Shown piece by piece: positions 30,196-38,711 of a stretch of DNA of 64,000 bases. Source of the stretch: DATCHW01 sp963806045 (GTDB lineage: Bacteria; Bacteroidota; Ignavibacteria; Tepidaquicellales; Tepidaquicellaceae); NCBI GenBank assembly GCA_963806045.1, contig CAWDWP010000015.1, positions 62,001-126,000 of the forward strand, read 5' to 3'. The notes below the pieces were generated by a model. The model made no database searches and had not been told where the DNA came from. It worked only from the letters and a program-made list of their open reading frames with translations. A program made the position numbers and the translations under genes. Within the stretch, counting starts at the first letter, position 1. The number at the start of each line of letters is the position of its first letter.

Positions 30196-31649
30196 AAGGG
30201 CTGTCCTTTCTCGTTTACATCAACCGGTAAATTCAATACAGGTTTAATCAGTTTGTTTTCAAATTTTGCATACTCACTTTTGAAAACAAGGTCAACTCTT
30301 CCGATTGGTCCGTTTCTTTGTTTTCCTATAATCACTTCAGCGTCCAATTTTAATTCCTGAAATTCAGCTTCATTTTCATCATACTTTTTCCCAAGGCTCA
30401 TAATCGGGCGGTGCACAAACATTACGACGTCGGCGTCTTGTTCGATAGCACCTGACTCCCTTAAGTCAGAAAGCTGGGGACGGCTTTCTTTTCCACGCTG
30501 TTCCGTTCCTCTGTTTAACTGTGCACATGCAACGACAGGAATATTTAATTCCTTTGCAAGAGCTTTCAGACTCCTCGAAACATATGCAACTTCCAGGTCG
30601 CGTCTTTCGTGATATTCCCCCCCCTTCATCAATTGCAGGTAATCTATAATCACCATATCAATTTTATATTCCCGTTTCATCCTTCTTGCCTTTGCACGAA
30701 GTTCGAGTATTGTAATTTCACTAGTATCATCAATATAAATATTAGTCTTTAAGTTGGGATAAGTTCTTGCGACTCTCTGCCATTCTTCATTAGACACTTT
30801 TCCGGCTTTCAATCTTTGACCATCAACCATTGCCTCGGAGGAAATAAGCCTTATAATAAGTTCACGATATGCCATTTCAAGAGAAAAGAAAGCAATACAC
30901 TTTTTATGCTTAACGGCTGCATTTCTTGCTATGTTAAGTGCAAATGCAGTTTTTCCATGTGAGGGTCTTCCTGCAATAATAATCAGCTCTGATGGCTGGA
31001 ATCCGGAGGTGAGTTCATCAAGCTTTGTAAACCCCGTTGGAACACCTATAATATCTTCCGGATTAGACCGTCGATGTTGAATTTCATCTATTACAACATC
31101 CAGTTTATCTTTTAAGGCGAATTCAATCTTATTCGCATGAAGTTCAGAGATGGACATTATTTTTTGTTCAGCTTCCTCAAGCACTCCAAGAGGGTCTGCT
31201 GCGGGATCAAAACAACTTGTCACTATCTGACCGGAAACGGAAATCAACCTTCTCAGAATAAATTTGTGAAAAACCATCGTCGCATAATGAAGGGAATTTG
31301 CAGAGCTTGAAACATTCGTGGTCAAATCAATTAAATATTCAACACCCCCCGCATCCTTCAGTTTACCCATCCTCTGAAGTTCCTCCTTGACTGTATTCGC
31401 ATCAACAGGTTCATTTCTGCCATTAATCTGTATCATAGCCTGGTAAATTAAGGAGTGAGCATGATGATAAAAATATTCCGGACTCGTGAGAAGCTCTATA
31501 ATTGCATTCAGGACTTCATTGTCAATCAATATTCCGCCTAATATCTGAGCTTCGAGTTCTTCTACATTCGGAGGTATTTTTCCTCTATAATCTTCAGGAT
31601 TTTCTTTTTCAAATTCCAGAAACGGTTTTTTCGGTTTTCTAACTGCCAT
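30192..31649 (-). CDS. dnaB: Replicative DNA helicase DnaB
   Basis: The 485-residue product has the two DnaB parts. The N-terminal primase-interaction domain starts near PPNVEELEAQILGGILIDNE. The RecA-like motor carries Walker A at residues ~227-236 (GRPSHGKTAF), Walker B in KIDMVIIDYLQLM, the arginine-finger region and the DnaB signature SRSLKALAKELNIPVVACAQ with LSDLRESGAIEQDADVV. No intein is present. It unwinds DNA at the fork as a hexamer. The convergent acetyltransferase gene ends on its stop codon. Upstream and 10 bases away is the uracil-DNA glycosylase gene, so replication and repair genes are adjacent. Intact and complete. Confidence 0.97.
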   Translation of the reverse strand: MAVRKPKKPFLEFEKENPEDYRGKIPPNVEELEAQILGGILIDNEVLNAIIELLTSPEYFYHHAHSLIYQAMIQINGRNEPVDANTVKEELQRMGKLKDAGGVEYLIDLTTNVSSSANSLHYATMVFHKFILRRLISVSGQIVTSCFDPAADPLGVLEEAEQKIMSISELHANKIEFALKDKLDVVIDEIQHRRSNPEDIIGVPTGFTKLDELTSGFQPSELIIIAGRPSHGKTAFALNIARNAAVKHKKCIAFFSLEMAYRELIIRLISSEAMVDGQRLKAGKVSNEEWQRVARTYPNLKTNIYIDDTSEITILELRAKARRMKREYKIDMVIIDYLQLMKGGEYHERRDLEVAYVSRSLKALAKELNIPVVACAQLNRGTEQRGKESRPQLSDLRESGAIEQDADVVMFVHRPIMSLGKKYDENEAEFQELKLDAEVIIGKQRNGPIGRVDLVFKSEYAKFENKLIKPVLNLPVDVNEKGQPF

Positions 31650-31658
31650 AAACTTTTA

Positions 31659-32460
31659 TTATGAATAAATTAAATCGTATTCTTTTCTGAAAAGCTGAAC
31701 ATCCTCCCAGGTCGGCTTTTTCCAATTAGGATTTCTCAATAATGCCGCGGGATGATATGTAACAAGTAATTTTATTTTTCTGTCATTGATAGTGTAGTCA
31801 TAGAATTTTCCTCTTAATTTTCCAAGGGGAAGATTGGATCTCAATAAAGTCTGCGCAGCGAAAGTTCCAAGCGCAAGTATCAAAGATGGTTTTAATAATT
31901 CGAGCTGTTTAATAAGATACGGTTCACACTCTTTAATTTCATCGGGTAATGGATTTCGGTTCTCGGGAGGTCTGCATTTTAATATGTTGCAAATAAAGAC
32001 CTCATCTCTTGAGAATTTAATTGCAGAGAGTATATCCGTTAAAAGTTTACCTGCTCTACCGACAAATGGCTTTCCTTCTCTGTCTTCATCGGCACCCGGA
32101 GCTTCACCAACCAGCACAACTTTTGCCTCCGGATTTCCTGTCCCAAAAACAAAATTTTTTCTAAGGTTTCCCAAACGGCAATTTTTACAATCGCATATCA
32201 TTTTATCCAATTCGGTAATGCTTTCTGCTTTTTGCCATGGCTGAGGGAAAAGCACGGAATTTGAATCTTCTTTCACGGCAATTACCTTTTCCAATTCTTT
32301 TTCAGATTTAACTATTCATTTTGCATATTTTCAGGTTTTTAAAGTACAAATTTTTTGATAATTTTATTTTCTCATCATAAAAATCAAGATTTCCGTAATC
32401 ACGCTGAAACCTGAGATAATTGATAGTCTGTTCTAAGATTTCCAAAAAACTTTTTTCCAT
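31659..32460 (-). CDS. Uracil-DNA glycosylase, family 4 (iron-sulfur) (frameshifted near N-terminus)
   Basis: The main segment (31659-32294) has the family 4/5 motifs: cysteines in ICDCKNCRLGNLR and in LKCRPPENRNPLPDEIKEC (four ligands for a 4Fe-4S cluster), the uracil-pocket GEAPGADEDREGKPFVGR and the catalytic-loop TYHPAALLRNP. Upstream, an ATG at 32460 starts MEKSFLEILEQTINYL and reaches KICKMNS in another frame. This is the helical N-terminal extension usual for these enzymes, so one base shift near 32310 probably splits a ~265-residue protein. It removes uracil from DNA, the first step of base-excision repair. Confidence 0.9.
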
Positions 32461-32596
32461 TATACATTCTGAGATATATTAGCGGTACAAGGGAGAATGT
32501 TATAAATTATCTGTTAAAAATCAAAGATATTAATTTTCGGATTTATCTTTAAATAATTTATTTTCTTGTTATAAAAATTTGTAATATAAGAAACTA

Positions 32597-32632
32597 AAAC
32601 CCCCCTAACCCCCCTTTGGTAAAGGGGGGAAG
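32597..32632. repeat. Dispersed C-rich/G-rich hairpin
   Basis: AACCCCCCTAACCCCCC then TTTGGTAAAGGGGGGAAGG, in the 183-base gap between the uracil-DNA glycosylase and coaBC. CCCCCC pairs with GGGGGG around a TTTGGTAAA loop. The rest of the gap is AT-rich with no gene. Confidence 0.65.
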
Positions 32633-32643
32633 GTAAGTAAAAT

Positions 32644-33906
32644 TTATATATTCATATTTAAGTTTGAACGCTTCTTATTTTTAATATAATAGTCCAGAAT
32701 TGCATTTCCTGCTTCATATTTTGAAAGCAGGGGTAATTTTTTAACAGATTTCTTGTCTATCAGAGTTATGACATTTGTTTCAGTTCCGAAACCTGCACCT
32801 TCCACATTCGGATTATTAAGAACTATCATATCAAGATTTTTATATCTTAGTTTTTCTTTTGCAAATCGGATTTCATTATTTACTTCAAGAGCAAATCCGA
32901 TAAGAAAAACATTCCCTTTATTATCACCAAGATATTTTAAAATATCCTGTGTTTGTGTAAGTTCAAGTTTCAGATTCTCTTTGCTTGTATCTTTTTTAAT
33001 TTTATCGTTATAAATCTTAACGGGCTTATAATCAGCTACTGCTGCACACATTAAAACAACATCATTTTTCTTATAATTTTTCTTTACGGAATTGAACATT
33101 TCTGATGTAGTTTTGACATCGATTCTTTTTACACTATCGGGAGTATCGAAGATTCACAGGACCGGCTATCAGAGTGACATCTGCTCCTCTATCAGCAGCG
33201 GCACGGGCGGTTTCGAATCCCATCTTTCCGGAAGAATAATTTGAGATATAACGGACTGAATCAATTGGTTCCAGGGTCGGACCTGCGGTAATCAGAATTT
33301 TTGTATCTTTTAAATCATTACCTCGAAGGTCTTTTTTTTTAGGAGTTTCGCTTTTATGAAATCGAAAATTGTTTCGGGTTCAGCCATTTTTCCGAGACCA
33401 TATAAACCGCTAGCGAGTTCGCCTTCAACCGGTTCTATGATATCAAAATTCAATTCTTTTATTTTCTTAAGATTTGATTGAGTGACTTTATTTTTGTACA
33501 TATCTTCGTCCATCGTCGGTACAACCACAATGGGACATCTTGCTGCAAGTACTGTAGAGAGAAGAAAATTATCACTGATACCACAAACAATTCTTGCTAT
33601 TGTATTTGCTGTGGCAGGTGCAATAACGAAATATATCAGCCCATAAGCCATAATTTATATGCCAGGTTTTAGCACTGACTGATTCAACATTATCAATACG
33701 CTTTCAGTTTCAGGGAACATATTAATTGCTACTTCGTTTTTGGATAAAACAGAAAGCGTGAGCGGGGAAACGAATTTCGCAGCAGCCGGTGTCATAATTA
33801 CTTTTACTTCAGCCCCGGCTTTAATGAACAAACGGACCAAATTGCAGATTTTATACGCTGCAATTCCGCCCGTAATTCCTATTAATATCTTTTTACCTTT
33901 TAGCAT
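32644..33906 (-). CDS. coaBC: CoaBC: phosphopantothenoylcysteine decarboxylase/synthetase (about three frame breaks)
   Basis: The bifunctional coenzyme A enzyme is spread over four segments in order. The CoaC flavoprotein domain has KKILIGITGGIAAYKICNLV (33655-33906) and FVIAPATANTIARIVCGISD with VVVPTMDEDMY (33310-33651). The CoaB domain begins DLRGNDLKDTKILITAGPT and contains PIDSVRYISNYSSGKMG (about 33130-33310), then VVLMCAAVADYKPVKI-like sequence and VLNNPNVEGAGFGTETNV (32644-33099). All functional motifs are retained. The gene is normally essential, so the breaks near 33655, 33310 and 33120 are most likely sequence errors. It follows rpoZ by 8 bases. Confidence 0.92.
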
Positions 33907-33914
33907 CAGGAATA

Positions 33915-34205
33915 TTACTTGGCATCCCTGTACCTGAATGTAATTTCTTCGTCACTGAGTTCTTTTACTGCCTGAATTGAAGGCTTGTCTCTTTTTTCAA
34001 ATTCGAGTGAAATGTTCATTTTATCCTGATTCATAATTGTATCATCTTCAGTTTCTTTCGCGATGATGGGCTCGAGACGCTGGTTCAATTCCATCTTAAT
34101 CTCATCATTAATCTGCCGTGCTCTTTTTGAAGCAATCACAACTGCTTCATAAAGGTTTTCGGCATTTTTTTCGAATTTTTCTAAATCTATTGTTTTTATA
34201 GACAT
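33915..34205 (-). CDS. rpoZ: RNA polymerase omega subunit (Rpb6-like, FCB type)
   Basis: The 96-residue protein is short, acidic-basic mixed and helical. The core LYEAVVIASKRARQINDEIK corresponds to the conserved omega/Rpb6 helix that clamps the beta-prime C-terminus, and the KPSIQAVKELSDEEI segment completes it. Its position between gmk and coaBC is the standard context for omega in bacteria and strongly supports the call. The ribosome-binding site GAGGAG lies inside the end of the gmk gene. The gmk stop (in its restored frame) ends directly before this ATG, so translation is probably coupled. Confidence 0.88.
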   Translation of the reverse strand: MSIKTIDLEKFEKNAENLYEAVVIASKRARQINDEIKMELNQRLEPIIAKETEDDTIMNQDKMNISLEFEKRDKPSIQAVKELSDEEITFRYRDAK

Positions 34206-34788
34206 TTATTTCTCCTCTATTAATTTACTTACTTTATTTTTAAACTTTTGAATCAGTTCGTTTACCTTGTAGAACTGCATCATTTAAATTATCATTTAAA
34301 ACGATATAATCAAATTCATTTATTTTGGACATTTCCATTTCAAATCTCGCCAGTCTTCTTTGTATTTGTTCGTCGGTTTCTGTACCTCTTCCTTTAAGTC
34401 GTTCAATTACGGAATTTTTATCCGGCGGCTTTATAAAAATCAATACGATGTGATTTTTATATATACTTTTAAGAGATAATGCGCCATTTACATCAAGGTC
34501 AAAAATAGCATTAACTTTATCTTTGATATAGCTATCGACTGCAGATTTTAAAGTTCCGTAATATTCATTTCCAAAGACAAGTTCATATTCAATAAATTCA
34601 CTATTAGTAATTTTTTTTCTGAAGTCATCTTCACTAATATAAAGATAATCTATTCCATCGACTTCATTTTCCCTTTTTTTACGGGTAGTAGCCGAAACGG
34701 AAAAAGCCAAATCGGGATTTTGATTTAAAACTTCTTTTACAATTGATGTTTTACCTGTACCTGAAGGTGCTGCAACAGCAAATAACAT
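34206..34788 (-). CDS. gmk: Guanylate kinase (frameshifted near the C-terminus)
   Basis: The P-loop LFAVAAPSGTGKTSIVKEVL opens the protein, followed by the GMP-binding SATTRKKRENEVDGIDYLYI and FIEYELVFGNEYYGT, and the lid-to-core ERLKGRGTETDEQIQRRLAR. Frame 1 stops at 34240 after LNDAVLQGKRTDSKV. Removing one base near 34265 (in CAAGGTAAAC) gives the natural tail VNELIQKFKNKVSKLIEEK with a stop at 34206, immediately before the rpoZ ATG. It makes GDP from GMP and should be essential. Order yicC-gmk-rpoZ-coaBC is conserved in many bacteria. Confidence 0.93.
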
Positions 34789-34807
34789 TTTTATTCTTTC
34801 AATTTAA

Positions 34808-35689
34808 TTATTCAACGTTTTGTATTTGTTCCCTGATTTTCTCAAGTTCTTCTTTCAGAACAGAGACTTTCTGAGATATTTCCGCATCCATAGATTTTGA
34901 TGCCATAGTATTTATTTCCCTGTTCATTTCCTGGAGGAGGAAGTTAAGCCTTCTTCCTGAATTTTCAATTGTATCCACACATTCTGCAAAGAATTTCAAA
35001 TGACTTTTCAACCTAATAGATTCCTCAGTGATATCTATTTTATCCGAAAGGAGAATTAATTCAAGCTCCAGACGGTTCTCGTCAATTTTACCTTTATCTT
35101 CAATCAACGCTTCAACTTTTTCTTTAAGCCTGATTCTTTCAGTTGGGACCCTGCTCACGGAAATATTTCTGATTACTTCGTTTTCCCCCCCGATATGTTC
35201 AATTCTGCTTAAAATATCATTTCTTATAAAGTCGCCTTCTTTCTTTTTCATTATGAACAGGTCTTCAATTGCTTTAACAAGAAGCTCTTTAACAAAACTG
35301 AATTCTTCCGGAGATACATCCCCGCTGGTTTCCGCCGATAATATTTCAGAGAAATGAAGAATATGGTCGAGCCTGATTTTCTCTTTTGAGCCGATTTCTT
35401 TTCTGATTGATTTCAGAATCTTAGTATAATCTTTTATCAAATTTTTCTCGACTGTAAGATTACTCTGAATCGTGGTATCACTTTCAACATTTAGATTCAT
35501 ATTCACCTTGCCCCGTGATATATTTTTTCTCAGAATTTCTTTGAAATCATTATCCTTCGAGGACATATATTTCGGATATTTCACAGAGATTTCGGCAAAT
35601 CTGCTGTTCACAGACCTTAATTCGATTACATATTTCTTTTTATCAAATATTCCTTCGGCTTTGCCGAATCCCGTCATGCTTAAAATCAT
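34808..35689 (-). CDS. yicC: YicC-family endoribonuclease
   Basis: The 293-residue protein has the YicC N-terminal domain (MILSMTGFGKAEGIFDKKKY, ELRSVNSRFAEISVKYPKY) and the C-terminal DUF1732-type domain that ends HLKFFAECVDTIENSGRRLN then FLLQEMNREINTMASKSMDA and ISQKVSVLKEELEKIREQIQ. The family includes metal-dependent endoribonucleases acting on single-stranded RNA and influencing small-RNA turnover. It lies 19 bases upstream of gmk, a conserved pairing. Intact and of normal length. Confidence 0.93.
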   Translation of the reverse strand: MILSMTGFGKAEGIFDKKKYVIELRSVNSRFAEISVKYPKYMSSKDNDFKEILRKNISRGKVNMNLNVESDTTIQSNLTVEKNLIKDYTKILKSIRKEIGSKEKIRLDHILHFSEILSAETSGDVSPEEFSFVKELLVKAIEDLFIMKKKEGDFIRNDILSRIEHIGGENEVIRNISVSRVPTERIRLKEKVEALIEDKGKIDENRLELELILLSDKIDITEESIRLKSHLKFFAECVDTIENSGRRLNFLLQEMNREINTMASKSMDAEISQKVSVLKEELEKIREQIQNVE

Positions 35690-35699
35690 AATTATTAAT

Positions 35700-36537
35700 T
35701 TAAGTTTTTACATAATTTTTACTTAATTCCTGCTTCAGGAAATTGAAAGCTTCCTGTGGGGTATTTGCAAATTTAATTAATTTCAATTCATCCTTTGAAA
35801 TCATATTTTTATCAGCAAGTACTTTCAGATTTATAACCTTGTCCCAGAATTCTTTTCCGTAAATTAAAATCGTAATTTTTTTTCTGAGTTTATTCGTCTG
35901 TACAAGAGTTAAGAATTTCCATTAACTCATCCAGTGTGCCATATCCACCGGGCATTATAACAATAGCCTTGGCAAGATATGCAAACCAGAATTTTCTCAT
36001 GAAAAAATAATGAAATTCAAAATTGAGTTCAGGAGAAATATATTTGTTTGGATACTGCTCGAACGGAAGGGATATATTGAATCCGATTGAAAGACCTTTC
36101 GCTTTTGCAGCACCTTTATTTGCAGCTTCCATAATTCCGGGTCCGCCGCCTGAACAAACAACAAATTTATTTCCCTTTTTAAGTTTCTTAGACCATTTTG
36201 TCAGTAAATATGCCAATTCAACAGTATCTTCGTAATATTTTGACATTTGAACATGCTGTTCTGCAATAAACATGTCTTCCTTAAGTTTATTTGTCAATTT
36301 TTTATTCTTCAACGCCGAATCATAAAGTTTTGTTATGCTTTCAAAATCCTGAGAAGCCTGCTTTTCCGGCAGAATTCTTGCACTTCCGAAAAAAACTATC
36401 GTATCTTTTATATCACTATATTTTAGTCTCGCATACGGTTCTATATATTCCGTCAAAAGCCTTATTGGACGGGCAAAAGGAGAATTAAGAAATTCAGCAT
36501 TATGATATGCTTTAGGTGCTTTTTTTAAATAATCCAT
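35700..36537 (-). CDS. LOG-family (TIGR00730) nucleotide 5'-monophosphate nucleosidase-like protein (frameshifted)
   Basis: The Rossmann-fold protein has the family signature in two parts: VVCSGGGPGIMEAANKGAAK and VIMPGGYGTLDELMEIL (PGGxGTxxE). Frame 1 stops at 35890 after NSCTDE. The other frame continues LTLVQTNKLRKKITILIYGK and ends NYVKT at 35700, as expected for a ~280-residue member. The break lies near 35900. Members cleave nucleotide monophosphates (the plant ones release cytokinins); the longer bacterial type is often called pyrimidine/purine nucleotide nucleosidase. It lies just upstream of yicC; the restored stop is 10 bases from its start. Confidence 0.88.
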
Positions 36538-36575
36538 TAAATTGTTTTTAGTTTTTAATCAGTTATACTAATATT

Positions 36576-37331
36576 CTATACTAAGCTTCTTGCTCCATCA
36601 ACCACGAAAGTATGACCGGTGATATATTCATTCTTATCAACAAGGTAACCAATAAGTGATGTGATGTCGTTAGATTTTGCGAATCTTTTCATAGGATATT
36701 TTTTTTCTTCCGTGAAATCAACAGTTTTGTTTTTATCATTTTCAATTAAAATTGTTCCCGGAGCTATTGCATTAACGAGTATATTTGGTGCCAGTCTTTT
36801 AGCCATAATCTGAGTGAGTTTAATCACTCCTGCTTTTGACAGGGAATAAGGAATATACCCCTCCCAGTTTAGTAAACCACCAAGTGATGCGATATTAATT
36901 ATTCTGCCGGTTTTCGCTGATGACTTCAGCATAATTTTCGAAGCCTCTATAGAACAGAAAAGAGTGCTTTTTAAATTAGTATTTATGAATTCATCAAAAA
37001 TCTTTTCGCTTATTTTAAGGAAATCTACATGCCTGAAAATTGCAGCATTATTTACAAGAACATCGAGTGTCTTAAACTCTTTTTTTATTTTAACGAACAT
37101 TTTTCTTATGGAATCCACATTGCTTATATCGGCTTTAAATGGCTTCACTTTCACACCTATCCGTTCAATTTTTTTCATCGTATCATCAAGCTCTTTTAAT
37201 GATGAACTGTTATAATGGAGTGCTATATCAAAGCCAAGATTTGCAAGAGAAACAGCGATAGATTTACCTAATCTTACAGCCGAACCGGTCACAATCGCAA
37301 CCCTATTTTTCTTAGACTCCAGTCTTATCAT
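36576..37331 (-). CDS. Short-chain dehydrogenase/reductase (pteridine-reductase/FabG-like)
   Basis: A classical SDR: VAIVTGSAVRLGKSIAVSL (TGxxxxxG), VLVNNAAIFRHVDFLKIS (NNA), catalytic Ser in IINIASLGGLLNWEG, Tyr-Lys in YIPYSLSKAGVIKLTQIM and the PGT turn in VNAIAPGTILIENDKNK. The YNSSSLKELDDT after the second strand suggests NADPH. The VTGSAVRLG and LNWEG variants resemble the pteridine/folate-type reductases. I start at the ATG giving MIRLESKKN (37331) because a start 18 codons earlier would run through the tRNA-Arg gene. It makes a protein of 251 residues. Confidence 0.88.
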   Translation of the reverse strand: MIRLESKKNRVAIVTGSAVRLGKSIAVSLANLGFDIALHYNSSSLKELDDTMKKIERIGVKVKPFKADISNVDSIRKMFVKIKKEFKTLDVLVNNAAIFRHVDFLKISEKIFDEFINTNLKSTLFCSIEASKIMLKSSAKTGRIINIASLGGLLNWEGYIPYSLSKAGVIKLTQIMAKRLAPNILVNAIAPGTILIENDKNKTVDFTEEKKYPMKRFAKSNDITSLIGYLVDKNEYITGHTFVVDGARSLV

Positions 37332-37355
37332 ATAATAAAATATAGCAGTTAGTCG

Positions 37356-37429
37356 TGCCCTTGGGATGACTCGAACATCCGACAAGCAGTTTAGGAAACT
37401 GCTGCTCTATCCACCTGAGCTACAAGGGC
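37356..37429 (-). tRNA. tRNA-Arg (anticodon CCT)
   Basis: The minus strand folds as a full cloverleaf: acceptor GCCCTTG with CAAGGGC and discriminator A, D-arm GCTC/GAGC with loop AGGTGGATA, anticodon stem GCAGT/ACTGC with loop TTCCTAA (anticodon CCT, reads AGG), variable loop TTGTC and T-arm GGATG-TTCGAGT-CATCC. The 3' CCA is not encoded. The accessory region begins on its 5' side. Confidence 0.95.
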
Positions 37430-37668
37430 AATAAAGCTAATTAACATATAAGTTAATCAAAGGTTTAACTAATTTCAATGGAACTAATAAGAGCAGTAAA
37501 ACGTGAAAAGTCAAACGTGAGACGGCAAAATCGACAGGATTAACGGGATAGACATGAAAGAAACAAAATAAAACATATTACGAATGACTAATGAATAAGG
37601 ATGCAAATAACAATGAGAAAATAAAAATGACAGGATGAACGGGATGAAACAGGAATAAAAATTTAATA

Positions 37669-37688
37669 ATAAAAAACCCCGATGGGGT
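37669..37688 (-). terminator. Possible rho-independent terminator on the minus strand
   Basis: ACCCC (37676-37680) pairs with GGGGT (37684-37688) around GAT. Read on the minus strand the hairpin is followed by TTTTTTATTATT. The nearest minus-strand gene upstream ends about 1 kb away at 38712, so the transcript it would stop is unclear. Confidence 0.4.
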
Positions 37689-38020
37689 GACATAATTCAC
37701 TGACATTTTGGGAAAATTGTAATTTTGTAAAAATAATAGTTTATGTTAAAGAGCTTTACAGAAATGTCACAGGTAAATTATTAAATCGATAAATTACAAG
37801 AGTTTGCAAGAACAATAAAATATCATGACAAAACGTGGACATTTTAATACGATTCGAAGTTCATAAAGTGTAGGTTATAAGAAGATTAAAAGGATGAAAG
37901 AAGAAAGCAAAATTAAATATCTGACAAAGAACTCAGACAAGATAAAAGTTTTTAGTATTATGAAGTTTTATGACAAGAGGGTCTCTGACCCTTTGCGATT
38001 TATATCATAGGGATATTTTT

Positions 38021-38093
38021 GGGGACATTTTTCAAAAATTTAACCAAAAGATAAATATTTATTTATGCTGATTTAATTATCAGAAATGTCCCC
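38021..38093. repeat. Inverted repeat GGGGACATTT / AAATGTCCCC
   Basis: A 10-bp perfect inverted repeat (38021-38030 and 38084-38093) encloses 53 bases of AT-rich sequence. The same kind of GGGGACATTT word is often seen next to REP-associated or IS200-like transposase genes; none is present here. Confidence 0.5.
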
Positions 38094-38711
38094 ATCAAAA
38101 AGTTAAGTGCTTTATTTTTATATAAGTTAATTTTTTAAAAAAAGTAGGGTACAATTTGGGTACATTATAGACCAAGTTGAAAATTAGAAATTAATAATCA
38201 TAAAATAATAAAGAGCATAACGTAAATGAAAACATATGCCAAAAGTAAAAATCAATAAATTTGTTAAATCAAGAATTTAAGTAAAATGAGATGTACAAGT
38301 TTGTCAGTATATGCCATTTTAAATATTGATAAATCAAGGAATTGCTAAGAATAGAAATTATTGTAAAAAACTGCCAAAACTATGCCATTTTATGGTTTGC
38401 ATAATAGAAAATTATTTTAAAGAACTTATGCAAAAACATATAACCATATATTATTATGGTTATATTCAAAAATAAGGGAAATAAACTAATAAGTCAAGAA
38501 GAGAAAAGAAAATGTATTAGCGGATTACAATGGCAGTAAGCGCTATAAAATATATTCAAAAACGTTTTGAGGTTTAGTGAAGGGCGGGATTATTACCTCT
38601 GAACTTAACGTCAAATATAAATACTGGTTTATGCAAAATGGTCAATGAAGAAAATCAACCCGCCTTTTGCCTACCCGCTGATCACAGCTAGCTTTAATTG
38701 ATTGAAATTTT

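Larger units (their letters stand above)
37430..38711. other. Non-coding accessory stretch beside the tRNA
   Basis: About 1.28 kb without a credible gene. It has ACAGGATGAACGGGATGAAA-like dispersed words near 37520-37650, a minus-strand terminator-like hairpin at 37669-37688, a small hairpin AGGGTC/GACCCT at 37978-37992, the inverted repeat GGGGACATTT/AAATGTCCCC at 38021-38093, a GGGTACAATTTGGGTAC pair near 38147, and three TATGCC words about 71-75 bases apart (38235, 38310, 38381). A short frame near 38530-38577 ending KYIQKRFEV is too short to assign. It looks like decayed mobile DNA. Confidence 0.5.

Noticed and set aside
35028..35357. A 109-codon frame on the plus strand, serine-rich
   Set aside because: It is antisense to the intact yicC gene; serine richness comes from the reverse complement of its helical coding sequence.
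37332..37385. An earlier start for the short-chain dehydrogenase, adding MSDVRVIPRARLTAIFYY
   Set aside because: The added codons run into the tRNA-Arg gene; the ATG at 37331 fits the family N-terminus.
37511..37693. A 60-codon hydrophobic frame on the minus strand
   Set aside because: It crosses AT-rich low complexity and a hairpin, has no family signature and no convincing ribosome-binding site.
38227..38400. A CRISPR-like array
   Set aside because: The repeated word is only six bases, the rest differs, and no cas gene is near; kept only as a low-interest motif.
38530..38577. The end of an integrase or transposase (MAVSAIKYIQKRFEV)
   Set aside because: Only fifteen codons are readable, no upstream frame continues it and no catalytic motif is visible.
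37356..38711. An integrative element using tRNA-Arg as attachment site
   Set aside because: No integrase and no duplicated tRNA end was found, and the island lies on the 5' side of the tRNA.
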